Source: Epilithonimonas caeni DSM 17710
Lineage (GTDB): Bacteria; Bacteroidota; Bacteroidia; Flavobacteriales; Weeksellaceae
Direction of reading: 5' to 3'
NCBI RefSeq assembly: GCF_000426465.1
Contig: NZ_KE384527.1
Location: 210,543-274,542 of the forward strand
Length of the DNA: 64,000 nt
In this document: piece by piece, positions 29,074 through 39,679 of the stretch
Layout of the letters: each line of letters begins with the position of its first letter
How positions within the stretch are numbered: the first letter of the stretch is position 1
The notes under the pieces: model-generated
What the model was told of the DNA's origin: nothing
The model's input: only the letters and a program-made list of their open reading frames with translations
Databases searched by the model: none
Position numbers and translations under genes: made by a program

Positions 29074-30345
29074 TTATATATAATCGATTATTTTTTCGAG
29101 TGCTATTCCGCGAGAAGCTTTTAACAAGACATTCTGTTTTTTAACCGGATTGGATCTTAACCACTCAATGAGTTGTGTTGTATTTTCAAATGCACGATCT
29201 GAGTTGTAAACCGATTTGAAATTGGGTCCAACGGTTATCATTTCATCAAAGCCACAAGTTTTGGCAAATTCTAAAATACTCTGATGTTCTTTTAGGCTCT
29301 CTTCTCCCAACTCCAACATATCTCCAATAATAATCAGCTTGCTTCCTTCAAATGTTTTGAAGTTCTCCAAAGACACTTGCATACTGCTTGGATTTGCATT
29401 GTAAGTATCCAGGACCAAAGTCTTATCTCCCTTTTTCTGGATCTGGGAGCGCATGTTGGAGGGTATATAATTTTCTATTGCTTTCTTTATCTGAGGAATA
29501 TCAAGACCAAAATGTAGACCTAATGCAACTGCTGCTGATAAATTATCATAATTGTAACTTCCTGTAAGGTTTGAGAACATCTCTGTTCCCTGATAATTGA
29601 TTCCAACAAAATGGTCTTTATATATCGGTTCGAAGAAATAGTCTGATCCTGAGACGCCAAAGGTTATTTTTGGTGAATAATTCTCAGTCTTCTCATACTG
29701 GATCTTATCATTCTCATTAACAAGGATTGTCTGCTGGTGTTGTTTTAGATAATCATAAAGTTCAGATTTGCCCTTGATCACACCTTCAAAACCTCCAAAA
29801 CCTTCGAGGTGTGCTTTCCCAAAATTGGTAATATAACCTAAATTAGGTTTTGCTATCGTACACAGGAATCCGATTTCCTTCTGGTGATTAGCCCCCATTT
29901 CTATAACCGCAATCTCATGCCCGTCTCTTACTGAAAGGATTGTCAAAGGAACACCAATATGATTATTAAGATTTCCAAATGTATATTGGACCTTGAATTT
30001 TTCTGCAAGTACACTGCTGATCAATTCTTTGGTAGTTGTCTTTCCGTTACTTCCCGTAAGTCCGATGAATGGAATATCTAATTGATCTCTATGAAATATA
30101 GCCAGTTGCTGTAAAAACATCAGAGTAGAAGGTACATAGAATATATTATTTGAGATATCAACATACTTTTCATCTTCAACTATTACTGCCAAAGCACCTT
30201 TATTTATTGCATCCATGGCCTTTTCTGCAGCATTGTAGCTTTCACCGGAAAAAGCAAAGAATATGCTTTCTTTTTCAACTTTTCTGCTATCTATTACAAC
30301 ATTCCTGCTCTGTAAAAATATTGGATAAAATTCGCTGATATTCAT
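29074..30345 (-). CDS. murF: UDP-MurNAc-tripeptide--D-Ala-D-Ala ligase
   Basis: The protein has 423 residues. The N-terminal domain has the SRKVEKESIFFAFSGE motif (uridine binding). The ATP loop is GLTGSNGKTTTKE (residues 95-107). VIEMGANHQKEIGFL and LDTYNANPSSMQ are conserved Mur-ligase blocks. It adds D-Ala-D-Ala to the muramoyl tripeptide in the cytoplasm. It lies directly downstream of gldJ on the same strand; a hairpin separates them, so transcription is probably independent. Confidence 0.95.
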   Translation of the reverse strand: MNISEFYPIFLQSRNVVIDSRKVEKESIFFAFSGESYNAAEKAMDAINKGALAVIVEDEKYVDISNNIFYVPSTLMFLQQLAIFHRDQLDIPFIGLTGSNGKTTTKELISSVLAEKFKVQYTFGNLNNHIGVPLTILSVRDGHEIAVIEMGANHQKEIGFLCTIAKPNLGYITNFGKAHLEGFGGFEGVIKGKSELYDYLKQHQQTILVNENDKIQYEKTENYSPKITFGVSGSDYFFEPIYKDHFVGINYQGTEMFSNLTGSYNYDNLSAAVALGLHFGLDIPQIKKAIENYIPSNMRSQIQKKGDKTLVLDTYNANPSSMQVSLENFKTFEGSKLIIIGDMLELGEESLKEHQSILEFAKTCGFDEMITVGPNFKSVYNSDRAFENTTQLIEWLRSNPVKKQNVLLKASRGIALEKIIDYI

Positions 30346-30380
30346 GGTTCAAAAATATTAAATTGCATCTATATAAAAAC

Positions 30381-30410
30381 AAAAAACAGCAGAAAATTCT
30401 GCTGTTTTTT
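30381..30410 (-). terminator. Terminator after gldJ
   Basis: The 14-bp perfect stem AAAAAACAGCAGAA (30381-30394) and TTCTGCTGTTTTTT (30397-30410) encloses AA. It lies between gldJ and murF and would end the gldJ transcript. Confidence 0.85.
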
Positions 30411-30427
30411 ATCTGATATTATATCAA

Positions 30428-32038
30428 TTATCTTTTTGTACGTCCTTTTTTGCTATTCTTAGCATCTTGTGCTACACGGAAACCAATCCAGCCGTAACCT
30501 TTTGTTTGATTTTTGAATCTTCTTTGTCCCGGATCCAACCAATAAGCTGAATCTAACCAAGAACCACCTTTCACCACTCTGACATAATCTGATATTTGTG
30601 AAGTAACTTTAGCTTTATCTTTTTCAAGAACTACACTTCCATCTTTATTGACAATGAATTTTGGTTTAACAGAATTGTACATATTAAACTCTGCGCTATC
30701 ACTAGGTGGTGTTCCTCCAGCGTCAAGTGAAGACTGGTAATCTCCATCTCTATAATTGCTGTTATCCTCAAGGGTTTTTCTTTCAAACTCACCTGGTAAT
30801 CCTCTATAGATCACACGGCCATCGGCAAGAGTGTCATATTTGATACTCGCATTATCTATTTTCTTGTATGTTCCGTCCTCATTTCTTACAGGCTGTGTTA
30901 CTACGTTCCCTCTATAGTAATTAAAGTCACTAAATTCTTCATCTATCATTGGTCTGTAGATATCCGCTACCCATTCTGCAACGTTACCGTACATACCATA
31001 AAGTCCAAGATCATTGGATGGATATTGTTTTACATCAGCAGTTGTAGGCGCACCGTCATTCTTCCAACCGGCAACACCGGAGTAGTCACCTCTACCGATC
31101 TTAAAGTTTTCCAGGTACATACCTCTGTTTCTTCCTTTCTTACCTTTCAGGTTAGAAATCTCTGTATTTTTACCTAGATAATTGTTATATTCTCTTTGTT
31201 TTTGAAGACCTAATGCCGCGAATTCCCATTCTACTTCTGTTGGAAGTCTGAATTTTTCTACAAGACCAGATGTTGCACCTTTGTTAGCAGCGATAATCTT
31301 CTCATTAGTAGTTTTGATACCCGTTCTCTTCTGAAGTTTTTGCTTATCTATGTAAGAATCCAATTCAGGGTCACCAGATTTGAATTTGTCCATATTGAAT
31401 GTAGCTCCAGCCGTTGAACCTTTATCAGCACTGTAAAGATCTTTGGCTATGACACCTTGATTCATCAAAGCTTTTTCATTGGCTCTGTCTGTAAGCCAGT
31501 CACAATATTTTGTAGCCTGCAACCAAGAGACACCTACAACAGGATAGTAGTCATATTCCGGAGAGCGGAAGTAAGTTTCAGCATAATCGTTACGAGAAAG
31601 CTTATTATTCCAAACCAAAGTGTCTGGTAGAGCACCAACTTGGATATTTTTAAAATTAGGGTCTGATGAAGGGAATACCAATCTTAGCCAAGTGACATAT
31701 GATCTATATTCATAATTGGTAATTTCTGTATCTCCCAAATAGAAAGAGCTAACCTGCATTCTTCTTGGCGTATTATTCCAATCATGCATTACATTGTCAG
31801 CCACTAATCCCATTGTAAAGGTTCCTCCTTCTACATAGACCATCCCGGGCAATGCCTTTGCTTTTTGTTCTCTTCCTGAAAAAGCCCAACCATTTTTATC
31901 ATTGGGTTTCCAACCGGTTTTGCTTACAAATCCGCTTCCGCCAGGCTTTGCATTCTTGGAGTTGCCTCCTCCCCCACAGCTTACCAGTAAAATTGTGGCG
32001 CTTAAAGTAACTATTGAAAACAGTTTGGTTTTTTTCAT
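30428..32038 (-). CDS. gldJ: Gliding motility lipoprotein GldJ
   Basis: From MKKTKLFSIVTLS the protein has 536 residues; an upstream ATG adds 7. The signal peptide ends in a lipobox (ILLVSCGGGG). The body is a formylglycine-generating-enzyme/sulfatase-modifying fold (PGMVYVEGGTFTMG, FYLGDTEITNYEYRSYV, VGVSWLQATKYCDWLTDRA, FRLPTEVEWEFAA, LYGMYGNVAEWVAD, RVVKGGSWLD, WIGFRVAQD), here with a structural role. GldJ is needed for gliding and stabilises GldK and the type IX secretion machinery. It is divergent from porU, the conserved flavobacterial arrangement. Confidence 0.95.
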   Translation of the reverse strand: MKKTKLFSIVTLSATILLVSCGGGGNSKNAKPGGSGFVSKTGWKPNDKNGWAFSGREQKAKALPGMVYVEGGTFTMGLVADNVMHDWNNTPRRMQVSSFYLGDTEITNYEYRSYVTWLRLVFPSSDPNFKNIQVGALPDTLVWNNKLSRNDYAETYFRSPEYDYYPVVGVSWLQATKYCDWLTDRANEKALMNQGVIAKDLYSADKGSTAGATFNMDKFKSGDPELDSYIDKQKLQKRTGIKTTNEKIIAANKGATSGLVEKFRLPTEVEWEFAALGLQKQREYNNYLGKNTEISNLKGKKGRNRGMYLENFKIGRGDYSGVAGWKNDGAPTTADVKQYPSNDLGLYGMYGNVAEWVADIYRPMIDEEFSDFNYYRGNVVTQPVRNEDGTYKKIDNASIKYDTLADGRVIYRGLPGEFERKTLEDNSNYRDGDYQSSLDAGGTPPSDSAEFNMYNSVKPKFIVNKDGSVVLEKDKAKVTSQISDYVRVVKGGSWLDSAYWLDPGQRRFKNQTKGYGWIGFRVAQDAKNSKKGRTKR

Positions 32039-32198
32039 AATTGATATAGAAATTTTCAAAGTACAAAGAAAAAATAAATTCTTTAATTAATCAAATATTG
32101 TTTGCCTTTTTTTGATAAAACGCAATTAAATTAATTTTATTATATACCATTTTTTTAAAAAAATCGTTTATTTTGTAATCTTAAATAAAATATCATTG

Positions 32199-35100
32199 AT
32201 GAAATTCAAATTCTATATTGTCATTCTGTGTTTTCTTTCTATTTCCGGGTTCGCTCAAAAAATAGTTCTCAATTGGGAAGGGCTTAAACAGATAGACCGC
32301 GGGGAGTCGGAAAAATTAAACTATCCTTTTTTCACCAATTACAATCATCAGGTAGAGAACAATACCGTCTTTGCCGGTTTAAATTTTAAGACCAGTAACC
32401 AAATCAATATAGATCAACTACAGTGGCAGGAGTTGCCCGCAAAGGACAAAGGTGACTTAAACATACATTCGGTTTCCTCATCTCCAAAGGTCAGTATAGC
32501 CTATTTTTTCAATAATTCTGAGAATTCTGAGAATGCCAATATTCTTATAGAAACTATAAAATCTGAAAACAATAAGATATATAAATTGGTTTCCTTCAAT
32601 ATTACCCAAACCAATAAGAAAATTACTGAAACGGATAAAATCGGCGATTTAAAGTATGGAACAACTGAAAACCCTTTAAAATCAGGTACTTTTTATAAAA
32701 TAAAAGTAAATAAAAGCGGTATCTTCAAAATCACCAAACAATTTTTACAACAAAATGGTATCAATCCCAATAGCATCAATCCTAAGAATTTCAGAATTTA
32801 CGGAAATGGAGGATTGGCATTGCCGGAGTATAATCAGGATGGACGATACGATGCTTTGCAAGAAGATGCTATACAAGTAGTGGGAGAAGAAGATGGCGTG
32901 TGGAACGATAATGATTATGCATTATTTTACGCACAAGGACCAAACGGATATAATTTATTCAATACAAATAATGGTAAAGGATTTAAAAGAAGGGAATATA
33001 GATCAGATCCATCAAATAATTTCGTGAATATCTATGACGACTATTCATATTATTTTATAAACTTTGACCTTGGCCCGGGCAAAAGGGTTCAGACAGTTGA
33101 CAGCGCACTTCCAAGTACCTTGATCACAAGATATGATGATTATCAGTACATCAACGAAGAAAAATTCAATCTTGTAAAATTAGGTAGAATTTGGACCGGT
33201 GATGCCATATCCGGAAGCCGAGAAATTACATTTACTACAAGAAGTCCAATGAGAGCTACTGATGCTATACTCTTCAGGACACAGACTATCGGTTTTAATG
33301 CTCAATTGGCAAGGATAAACATTGATGTAAACGGAAATTCGACTGAGCTGTCTGTAGTAGGGACAGATAATAATTTTGATACTGAGAAACATTTTGGAAC
33401 ATTGACCAACCAAACCGGGAATAGTATTAAATTCAGATACACTCCAAACACAAGTGCAAATCCAAATGGTGTTTTTTATTTTGATTATGCAGAGGTACAA
33501 TATAAAGAGGATCTAAGTTACAATGATTCTCAAATGAATTTTAGAGATTTTGGAATTGTAGAAGGAAGCAATAGCTTGTATGGCTTTTCCGTAGCCAACG
33601 CGTCTAACATAGAACAGATATGGGATGTTTCCGACGTTACAACTCCGAAAAAAGTAACTAACAGGAATTCACAAAACTCAACCTTTAATTTTGGATATCT
33701 GGCAAGTAGCCTGAATTTCAACAATGAGTTTACTGCATTTAAAAACTCTGCTGCTTTCGAACCTAGCTTTGTTGGAAGGATAGAGAATCAGGACCTGTCC
33801 GCTCTTACCAATGTTGACTATCTTATTATTACCCAGCCTGCATATTTTAGCCAGGCACAGAGATTAGCCAATCATCATCAATCAAAAAACGCATATAACG
33901 TTCAAATTGTAGACGTAAATAAAATATATAATGAGTTCAGTAGTGGTGGAAAAGACATTACGGCCATTAGAGATTTCATTACCAAATTGAACACGCCCGC
34001 ACACCCATTAAAGTATGTTCTTCTGATAGGAGACACATCATACGACTACAAAAACCGTATCCCGAATAATACAGACGTAATACCTAGCTACCAAAGTGAA
34101 AGCAGTGCAGATGTAAAAAATTCCTATGTGACGGACGACTATTTTGTATTGACCAGTAAACAAACAGTCTCCCCCAACTCAACGTTCAATATTAGTCAAT
34201 TCTTACCCGACCTTCCTATTGGGAGGCTACCCGCAGACAATGTGCAAGAGGCCAAGGTCATGATAGATAAGACACTTGCCTATTACAATGACCTGCCTGG
34301 CCAGACCAATCCTTTTGGAGAATGGCGAATGAAAATGGATTACGTAGCTGATGATGATTATGAAGGTGCCGGTACACCAGCAGGCATACCAGGCCCATTC
34401 CATTATCTTATTGATTATGCTATAACTCAGAACTTCACAGCTACTAATAAACCAGAATACAATATCAAAAAACTTTATCTAGACGCTTTCCCGGCCGTAA
34501 CAAGTGCAGGTGGACAGAGATACCCGCAAGTGAATCAAGCCATTACAAATGATATTGGCAACAGTCTATTTTTATTTTACTTTGGTCATGGTGGTATCAA
34601 TGGATGGGCGCAAGAAAGAGTGCTGACCTCTACAGAAGTCCAGGGCTTTAATAATTTCTCTTCTGTCTACAGTAGATTTCCCCTTGTCTCCACCATAACA
34701 TGTGAGTTTACACTCTGGGATGAACCCACTACTAATTCTGTAGGTGAACAAATGATAAAACATACTACCGGCGGTGCAGCGACACTAATTACTTCTAGTC
34801 GTGCAATTTCCGTAGATTATGGGAGGAAGATCACTCCACTTTTCATAAATAATTTGTTCAAAATAAACCCTACGACTGACGATTTCGCTACTATTGGAGA
34901 TGCGCATCTTGCTGCGAAAAGAGCCTTTTTCACCACTTCCGGATACGGATCTGACGTCAACAGTCTTAGAGTTAATTTTTTAGGTGATCCGGCCATGAAA
35001 CTGAGCAGGCCAAAGAGACTGCTTCAAATAGATGAAATAGAAACCCCTGTCCCAAACCAAATAAGGGCATTAGACTTTGTTAAAGTCAAAGGACGTGTCT

Positions 35101-36173
35101 TAAAAGCTAATGGGACATTAGACAATACTTTTAAAGGACGTGTTGTAGTCAATATCTTTGATAAAAAAATTGAAAAAAGCACACTGAACAATGACAATAT
35201 AGATCCCGGCGCGGCTCCAATGGTAATGAAATTTACCGAAGAGCCAAGTGCTATCGTAAAAGCTTCCGGCCAAGTCAATGATGGCAATTTTTCAGTAGAA
35301 TTCTATGTACCAAAAGATATCAATTACGAATTGGGAAGCGGCAGAATTCTTGTATATGCCGAAAACTTCGAAGATAAGAAAGCAAATGCATACGATGTAT
35401 TTAACAATCAAACTCAAACCGTAGGCGGCATAAACCCAGATGGCATCAATGACTCTGAAGCACCTATGGTCAATCTTTATATGAACAATATTAATTTTGC
35501 CAATGGAGGTATAACAGATCAAAATCCTATGTTACTTGCCTGTGTTAGAGATAATATGGGAATCAATTCTACAGGTGCGGGGATTGGACATGACATCACA
35601 TTTATCCTAGACGGCGATGTGGTAAATACTACCGCTATCAATGACTATTTTGTTTCAGGTGATAATAATGGATGCAAATACGAGGACCTGCAGGATTATC
35701 AAAAAGGATCAGTAACCTTCCCATTAAAAAGTTTGACTCCCGGCGAACATCAATTGACTTTTAAAGTTTGGGACATCAACAATAATTCCACAACCTCTAC
35801 GTTAAACTTTGTAGTAAAAGACGAGGCCAACCAAAAATTAGTTGTGAACAGACTACTTAACTGGCCAAATCCTTTTACTAATAAAACTTATGTCCAGTTC
35901 GAACATAACTGTGATGACATATTAGATGTGAATGTCCAGATCTATACAATTACAGGAAAAGTAGTGAGGACCTTGTCCACAAGTATCTCGGCAGAACCAT
36001 TTTTACAAGGCTTCAGAACACCAAGACAAGCAATAGAATGGGACGGAAAAGATGATTTTGGTGATACTGTTGCAAAAGGTACATATATTTTTAAGATATT
36101 TGCACGCAGCCAGAATCAGGAAAAATGTTCCGGAAGTGCAACAGCTGTAGAAAAAATGGTGTTATTAAAATAA
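32199..36173 (+). CDS. porU: Type IX secretion sortase PorU
   Basis: The protein has 1324 residues from the ATG at 32199; a TTG one codon earlier is the alternative. A signal peptide ends ISGFAQ. The C25 (gingipain-type) peptidase domain follows, with the catalytic His797 (FYFGHGGINGWAQ) and Cys835 (STITCEFTLW). The C-terminus is a beta domain ending in a sorting-like segment (NWPNPFTNKTYVQFE...GTYIFKIFARS). PorU works at the outer membrane, cutting the C-terminal signal of cargo and attaching it to the surface. It is followed 42 bases later by porV, its partner. Confidence 0.96.
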   Translation: MKFKFYIVILCFLSISGFAQKIVLNWEGLKQIDRGESEKLNYPFFTNYNHQVENNTVFAGLNFKTSNQINIDQLQWQELPAKDKGDLNIHSVSSSPKVSIAYFFNNSENSENANILIETIKSENNKIYKLVSFNITQTNKKITETDKIGDLKYGTTENPLKSGTFYKIKVNKSGIFKITKQFLQQNGINPNSINPKNFRIYGNGGLALPEYNQDGRYDALQEDAIQVVGEEDGVWNDNDYALFYAQGPNGYNLFNTNNGKGFKRREYRSDPSNNFVNIYDDYSYYFINFDLGPGKRVQTVDSALPSTLITRYDDYQYINEEKFNLVKLGRIWTGDAISGSREITFTTRSPMRATDAILFRTQTIGFNAQLARINIDVNGNSTELSVVGTDNNFDTEKHFGTLTNQTGNSIKFRYTPNTSANPNGVFYFDYAEVQYKEDLSYNDSQMNFRDFGIVEGSNSLYGFSVANASNIEQIWDVSDVTTPKKVTNRNSQNSTFNFGYLASSLNFNNEFTAFKNSAAFEPSFVGRIENQDLSALTNVDYLIITQPAYFSQAQRLANHHQSKNAYNVQIVDVNKIYNEFSSGGKDITAIRDFITKLNTPAHPLKYVLLIGDTSYDYKNRIPNNTDVIPSYQSESSADVKNSYVTDDYFVLTSKQTVSPNSTFNISQFLPDLPIGRLPADNVQEAKVMIDKTLAYYNDLPGQTNPFGEWRMKMDYVADDDYEGAGTPAGIPGPFHYLIDYAITQNFTATNKPEYNIKKLYLDAFPAVTSAGGQRYPQVNQAITNDIGNSLFLFYFGHGGINGWAQERVLTSTEVQGFNNFSSVYSRFPLVSTITCEFTLWDEPTTNSVGEQMIKHTTGGAATLITSSRAISVDYGRKITPLFINNLFKINPTTDDFATIGDAHLAAKRAFFTTSGYGSDVNSLRVNFLGDPAMKLSRPKRLLQIDEIETPVPNQIRALDFVKVKGRVLKANGTLDNTFKGRVVVNIFDKKIEKSTLNNDNIDPGAAPMVMKFTEEPSAIVKASGQVNDGNFSVEFYVPKDINYELGSGRILVYAENFEDKKANAYDVFNNQTQTVGGINPDGINDSEAPMVNLYMNNINFANGGITDQNPMLLACVRDNMGINSTGAGIGHDITFILDGDVVNTTAINDYFVSGDNNGCKYEDLQDYQKGSVTFPLKSLTPGEHQLTFKVWDINNNSTTSTLNFVVKDEANQKLVVNRLLNWPNPFTNKTYVQFEHNCDDILDVNVQIYTITGKVVRTLSTSISAEPFLQGFRTPRQAIEWDGKDDFGDTVAKGTYIFKIFARSQNQEKCSGSATAVEKMVLLK

Positions 36174-36215
36174 AAAACATAATATATCGGTAAATTTTAC
36201 CTTAAAAGAGCAAAA

Positions 36216-37349
36216 ATGAATTTAACAAAAAGATTATTTTTAGGATTAGGAATTGGCGTATCTGCCTTTGCTTTTTCTCAAAACGTCCAACCTGTATTAA
36301 CAGGTGCTCCATTTCTGAGAATTTCTCCAGATGCAAGAGCTGGTGGTATGGGTGACCAAGGGGTGGTCACATCTACCGATGTATTCTCACAATTTTGGAA
36401 TGCTGCAAAATATCCTTTTGCAAAAGTATCTTCAGGATTCGGTGTTAACTATACTCCATATATGAGTAAGCTTACCAGCGATGTATTCCTACTTTACGGG
36501 TCATTCTATACATTTTTAGGAGATGAGGAAAGATCGACACTTAGTGCGAGTATCTACTATTTCAATATGGGGGAAGTTGATCTTACAAGCATTGTAGGAA
36601 ATGACGTACAACAAATGGGAACATCAAAACCAAATGAATTCTCTATTGACCTTGCCTATGGCCTGAAATTGACAGACACTTACTCCATGGCAGTTACCGG
36701 GCGATTCATCAGATCAGATCTAGGAGGAAACTTCGGGTCTACAGATGGAACGTTGAAACCTGCCAATACATTTGCTGTAGATGTTTCTGGATACTTTATG
36801 TCTCCAAAGCATGAAAGTATCAGTGGTTATGAAGGCCGTGTAAAAGCAGGTTGGGCAGTACAGAACTTAGGTCCAAAACTAGACTACACAGGAGATGAAG
36901 AATCCAGGTCTTATCTTCCTACTATGGCAAGATTAGGTTTAGGCTATGATTTATTGATTGATGATCAAAACCGTTTCAGCTTAAGCGGAGAAGCTTCTAA
37001 GATATTGGTCCCTGGGCCGGATGAAACCACAGGACAAATTCCAAATGTTGGTGTAATGGAAGGAATCGGAAAATCATTCAGTAATAAGAAAAGTATCATG
37101 TTCAGCGGAGCTGCGGAATACTCGTATGATGAAACTTTTGCTTTAAGAGCCGGTTATTTCACAGAAGCACCGGAACAAGGTGCCAGACAATATGCAACCG
37201 TGGGTGTTGGGTTCAAGTATGCCTCATTTGGATTAGACCTTTCTTATCTTATCAATACGTCTAAGATCAATTCGGCCTTGGATAATACGCTTAGATTTGG
37301 TTTGACCTGGAACATTGGTAGCGAAACTTATAACGCAACAGACTATTAA
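36216..37349 (+). CDS. porV: Type IX secretion outer-membrane shuttle PorV
   Basis: The protein has 377 residues with a signal peptide ending AFSQN. It is a FadL-like 14-strand barrel with the PorV pattern FLRISPDARAGGMGDQGVVTSTDVFSQFWNAAKYPF near the N-terminus. PorV (LptO) carries cargo from the translocon to the PorU sortase. The order porU-porV with gldJ divergent is the standard flavobacterial arrangement. A terminator follows. Confidence 0.96.
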   Translation: MNLTKRLFLGLGIGVSAFAFSQNVQPVLTGAPFLRISPDARAGGMGDQGVVTSTDVFSQFWNAAKYPFAKVSSGFGVNYTPYMSKLTSDVFLLYGSFYTFLGDEERSTLSASIYYFNMGEVDLTSIVGNDVQQMGTSKPNEFSIDLAYGLKLTDTYSMAVTGRFIRSDLGGNFGSTDGTLKPANTFAVDVSGYFMSPKHESISGYEGRVKAGWAVQNLGPKLDYTGDEESRSYLPTMARLGLGYDLLIDDQNRFSLSGEASKILVPGPDETTGQIPNVGVMEGIGKSFSNKKSIMFSGAAEYSYDETFALRAGYFTEAPEQGARQYATVGVGFKYASFGLDLSYLINTSKINSALDNTLRFGLTWNIGSETYNATDY

Positions 37350-37374
37350 TATTATTTTATTAACTATATTTTTT

Positions 37375-37403
37375 AAAATGCCTCTTCTCATAAGAGGCAT
37401 TTT
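37375..37403 (+). terminator. Terminator after porV
   Basis: The perfect 12-bp stem AAAATGCCTCTT (37375-37386) and AAGAGGCATTTT (37392-37403), loop CTCAT, is followed by ATTTTTA. It ends the porUV transcript 18 bases before the next gene. Confidence 0.85.
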
Positions 37404-37420
37404 ATTTTTAAATTTGTAGT

Positions 37421-39679
37421 ATGAACTATAGTTCCGAACTCAAAAAATTTTTGACGAGCCAGTACATCTATTCCGGGGCAAGGATTGCTTTGGCAATTGT
37501 AATTCCCAGTATTATTTTGGCACAGTTCGGATTATTGAAAGAATATTTCCTATTTCCACTCGGAACCAGTTTTGTTGGACTTACAGACCAGCCAGGACCT
37601 TTTATCAGAAGAAGGAATACTTTATTACTATCCATATTTTCTTTCTTTCTGATTGCTTTATTCGCAAGTATTATCAAAGATTTCCCGATTGCAGTTTATC
37701 TGGAGATCATCCTTTGTGGATTTTTCTTTTCGATGATTGGTGTTTACGGGTTACGGTTGGCAACATTCGGTTCTTTGGCACTTGTTGTCCTAAGTATCTT
37801 TATTGACGGACATCTTACAGGCGATGATATTTTCAGAAGCTCTTTTATATTCTTCTTAGGTTGTTTCTGGTTTTTTATAGTATTCATGGTGGTCTCTACA
37901 TTACAACCTTATAAATTGGCAAGTCAGGTTGTTGGAGAAAATTACTTGGAATTGGCGGACTATCTACGGATCAAAGCCAAATATTACACAAAAGATCCAG
38001 ACTTTGATTCATTATTAAATCAATTGATCTCTCAACAGATCAAAATAAAGAACCATCAGGAAGATACCCGGGAGATCGTTTTTAAAACCAGAAAGATCGT
38101 TAACGAATCTACGACCCAAAGTAGGATCCTTATGTTGATGTTTCTCAATTCTGTCGACCTCTATGATAAATTGTTAACTTCAGAAAATGATTACAAAAGG
38201 ATGAATCAGGTTTTTGGAGATACAAAACTGATTCAAAACATTCATTATTATCTGATGCTGATGGCGGATGAGATCACCAATCTCGGAATATCTCTGCAAA
38301 GTGGTCTGTCATACAAACAGATCACAAATTTTGATGAAGAGCTGAAAAAGATCTACGATGAGTTTTTTGAGCACCGTTCTCAAAGATTTTCTTCAGAAAC
38401 TCTGGAAGATTTTATGATGCTACGTCAGGTTTTGATGAGGATCACTGAAATTACCGACGAAGTCAATACTATCCTGAAAGTCAATTCTCAAGATATAAAG
38501 CTGGCAAAAAGTTTGTCCACAGGATTGGATTATTCCAAATTTTTACCAAAAGAGGAACAGCTTAACCATAAGGTTTTCTTATCTAATTTTTCTCTTAAAT
38601 CCGGGCATTTCCGTCATGCGATCAGAGTAACGATCGCGTTGTTGTTAGGTTATATTGTATCCAGGTTTGAGATTCTCGGCATTGGGCATTCTTATTGGAT
38701 CCTTATTACAATTATCGCCATCCTGAAACCTGCTTATTCAACTACCAAACACAGAAATCTTCTTCGTTTTTTCGGAACCTTGGCCGGGGCGATCATTGCC
38801 TATATAATCTTATATTTTTTAGATGAACCGTCCGTGCTTTTGGCAATACTTCTCGTAAGTATGATCATTTGTTTCAGCCTTTTAAAATCCAATTATTTTT
38901 GGGCGGTTTTATTTATGACGATCTATATTTTCCTGTCATTCAATTTTCTAAGACCCGGCAACGTCAATCTTATTTTCAAAGATAGATTGTTGGATACTTT
39001 GATTGGCGGTGTCATTACGTTTTTAGTCGCTTATTTCATCTTACCGGTTTGGGAACACACCCAGAATCTCGACTTAATGAAAAAATCATCCAAAAGTAAT
39101 CTGGAATATTTCCGATTGGTCATGGATCATTTCCTCAGGCATGAGCTTGATGATCAAGACTTCCGGTTGAAAAGAAAAAATGCAATTATTGACCTAGCGA
39201 ATCTTTCAGACAATTTCCAGAGAATGATCTCTGACCCGAAAAATCAGCAAAGAAAATTAGAAACCGTCCATCAATTTGTGACCACGACGCATTTGATCAC
39301 AGCCTATACAGCATCATTATCCCAATACGCAAAAACAGGTCACGACTTTCCGGAAATTGATTTTGAAAACTGGAAAATCAAGATCTCTGCAGAATTGTTG
39401 AGAACCTCTTCCCTGCTCTTTCAGAAAGATCTGGATGAGAAAACCAGAGCTGAAAGCCATATAAAACCGGAAGACCATGTCACAGATCTGTTGGAAAAAA
39501 GAAAAGCAGAATTAGAATCCCAGGCCATTTCTAATGAAAGAAAGCCTTTCACAGTAAGTCATTTAACTGAAATTAAAAACATCAAAGAATTACTTGAATT
39601 AATCAATGACGTTGCAAAAGATCAGAGAAAGATCATCGAAGAATATCTGATCTATCAATCAACGATTGCTAAACAATAA
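37421..39679 (+). CDS. FUSC-family (YccS-like) inner-membrane transporter
   Basis: The protein has 752 residues. Two membrane blocks of about five to six helices each (about 15-170 and about 400-545) are separated and followed by long cytoplasmic helical regions. The second block has the FUSC pattern RHAIRVTIALLLGYIVSRF...ILITIIAILKPAYSTTKHR. Members are linked to aromatic-compound export; the substrate here is unknown. Its 3' end overlaps the convergent phosphopantetheinyl transferase gene by 25 bases. Confidence 0.9.
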   Translation: MNYSSELKKFLTSQYIYSGARIALAIVIPSIILAQFGLLKEYFLFPLGTSFVGLTDQPGPFIRRRNTLLLSIFSFFLIALFASIIKDFPIAVYLEIILCGFFFSMIGVYGLRLATFGSLALVVLSIFIDGHLTGDDIFRSSFIFFLGCFWFFIVFMVVSTLQPYKLASQVVGENYLELADYLRIKAKYYTKDPDFDSLLNQLISQQIKIKNHQEDTREIVFKTRKIVNESTTQSRILMLMFLNSVDLYDKLLTSENDYKRMNQVFGDTKLIQNIHYYLMLMADEITNLGISLQSGLSYKQITNFDEELKKIYDEFFEHRSQRFSSETLEDFMMLRQVLMRITEITDEVNTILKVNSQDIKLAKSLSTGLDYSKFLPKEEQLNHKVFLSNFSLKSGHFRHAIRVTIALLLGYIVSRFEILGIGHSYWILITIIAILKPAYSTTKHRNLLRFFGTLAGAIIAYIILYFLDEPSVLLAILLVSMIICFSLLKSNYFWAVLFMTIYIFLSFNFLRPGNVNLIFKDRLLDTLIGGVITFLVAYFILPVWEHTQNLDLMKKSSKSNLEYFRLVMDHFLRHELDDQDFRLKRKNAIIDLANLSDNFQRMISDPKNQQRKLETVHQFVTTTHLITAYTASLSQYAKTGHDFPEIDFENWKIKISAELLRTSSLLFQKDLDEKTRAESHIKPEDHVTDLLEKRKAELESQAISNERKPFTVSHLTEIKNIKELLELINDVAKDQRKIIEEYLIYQSTIAKQ

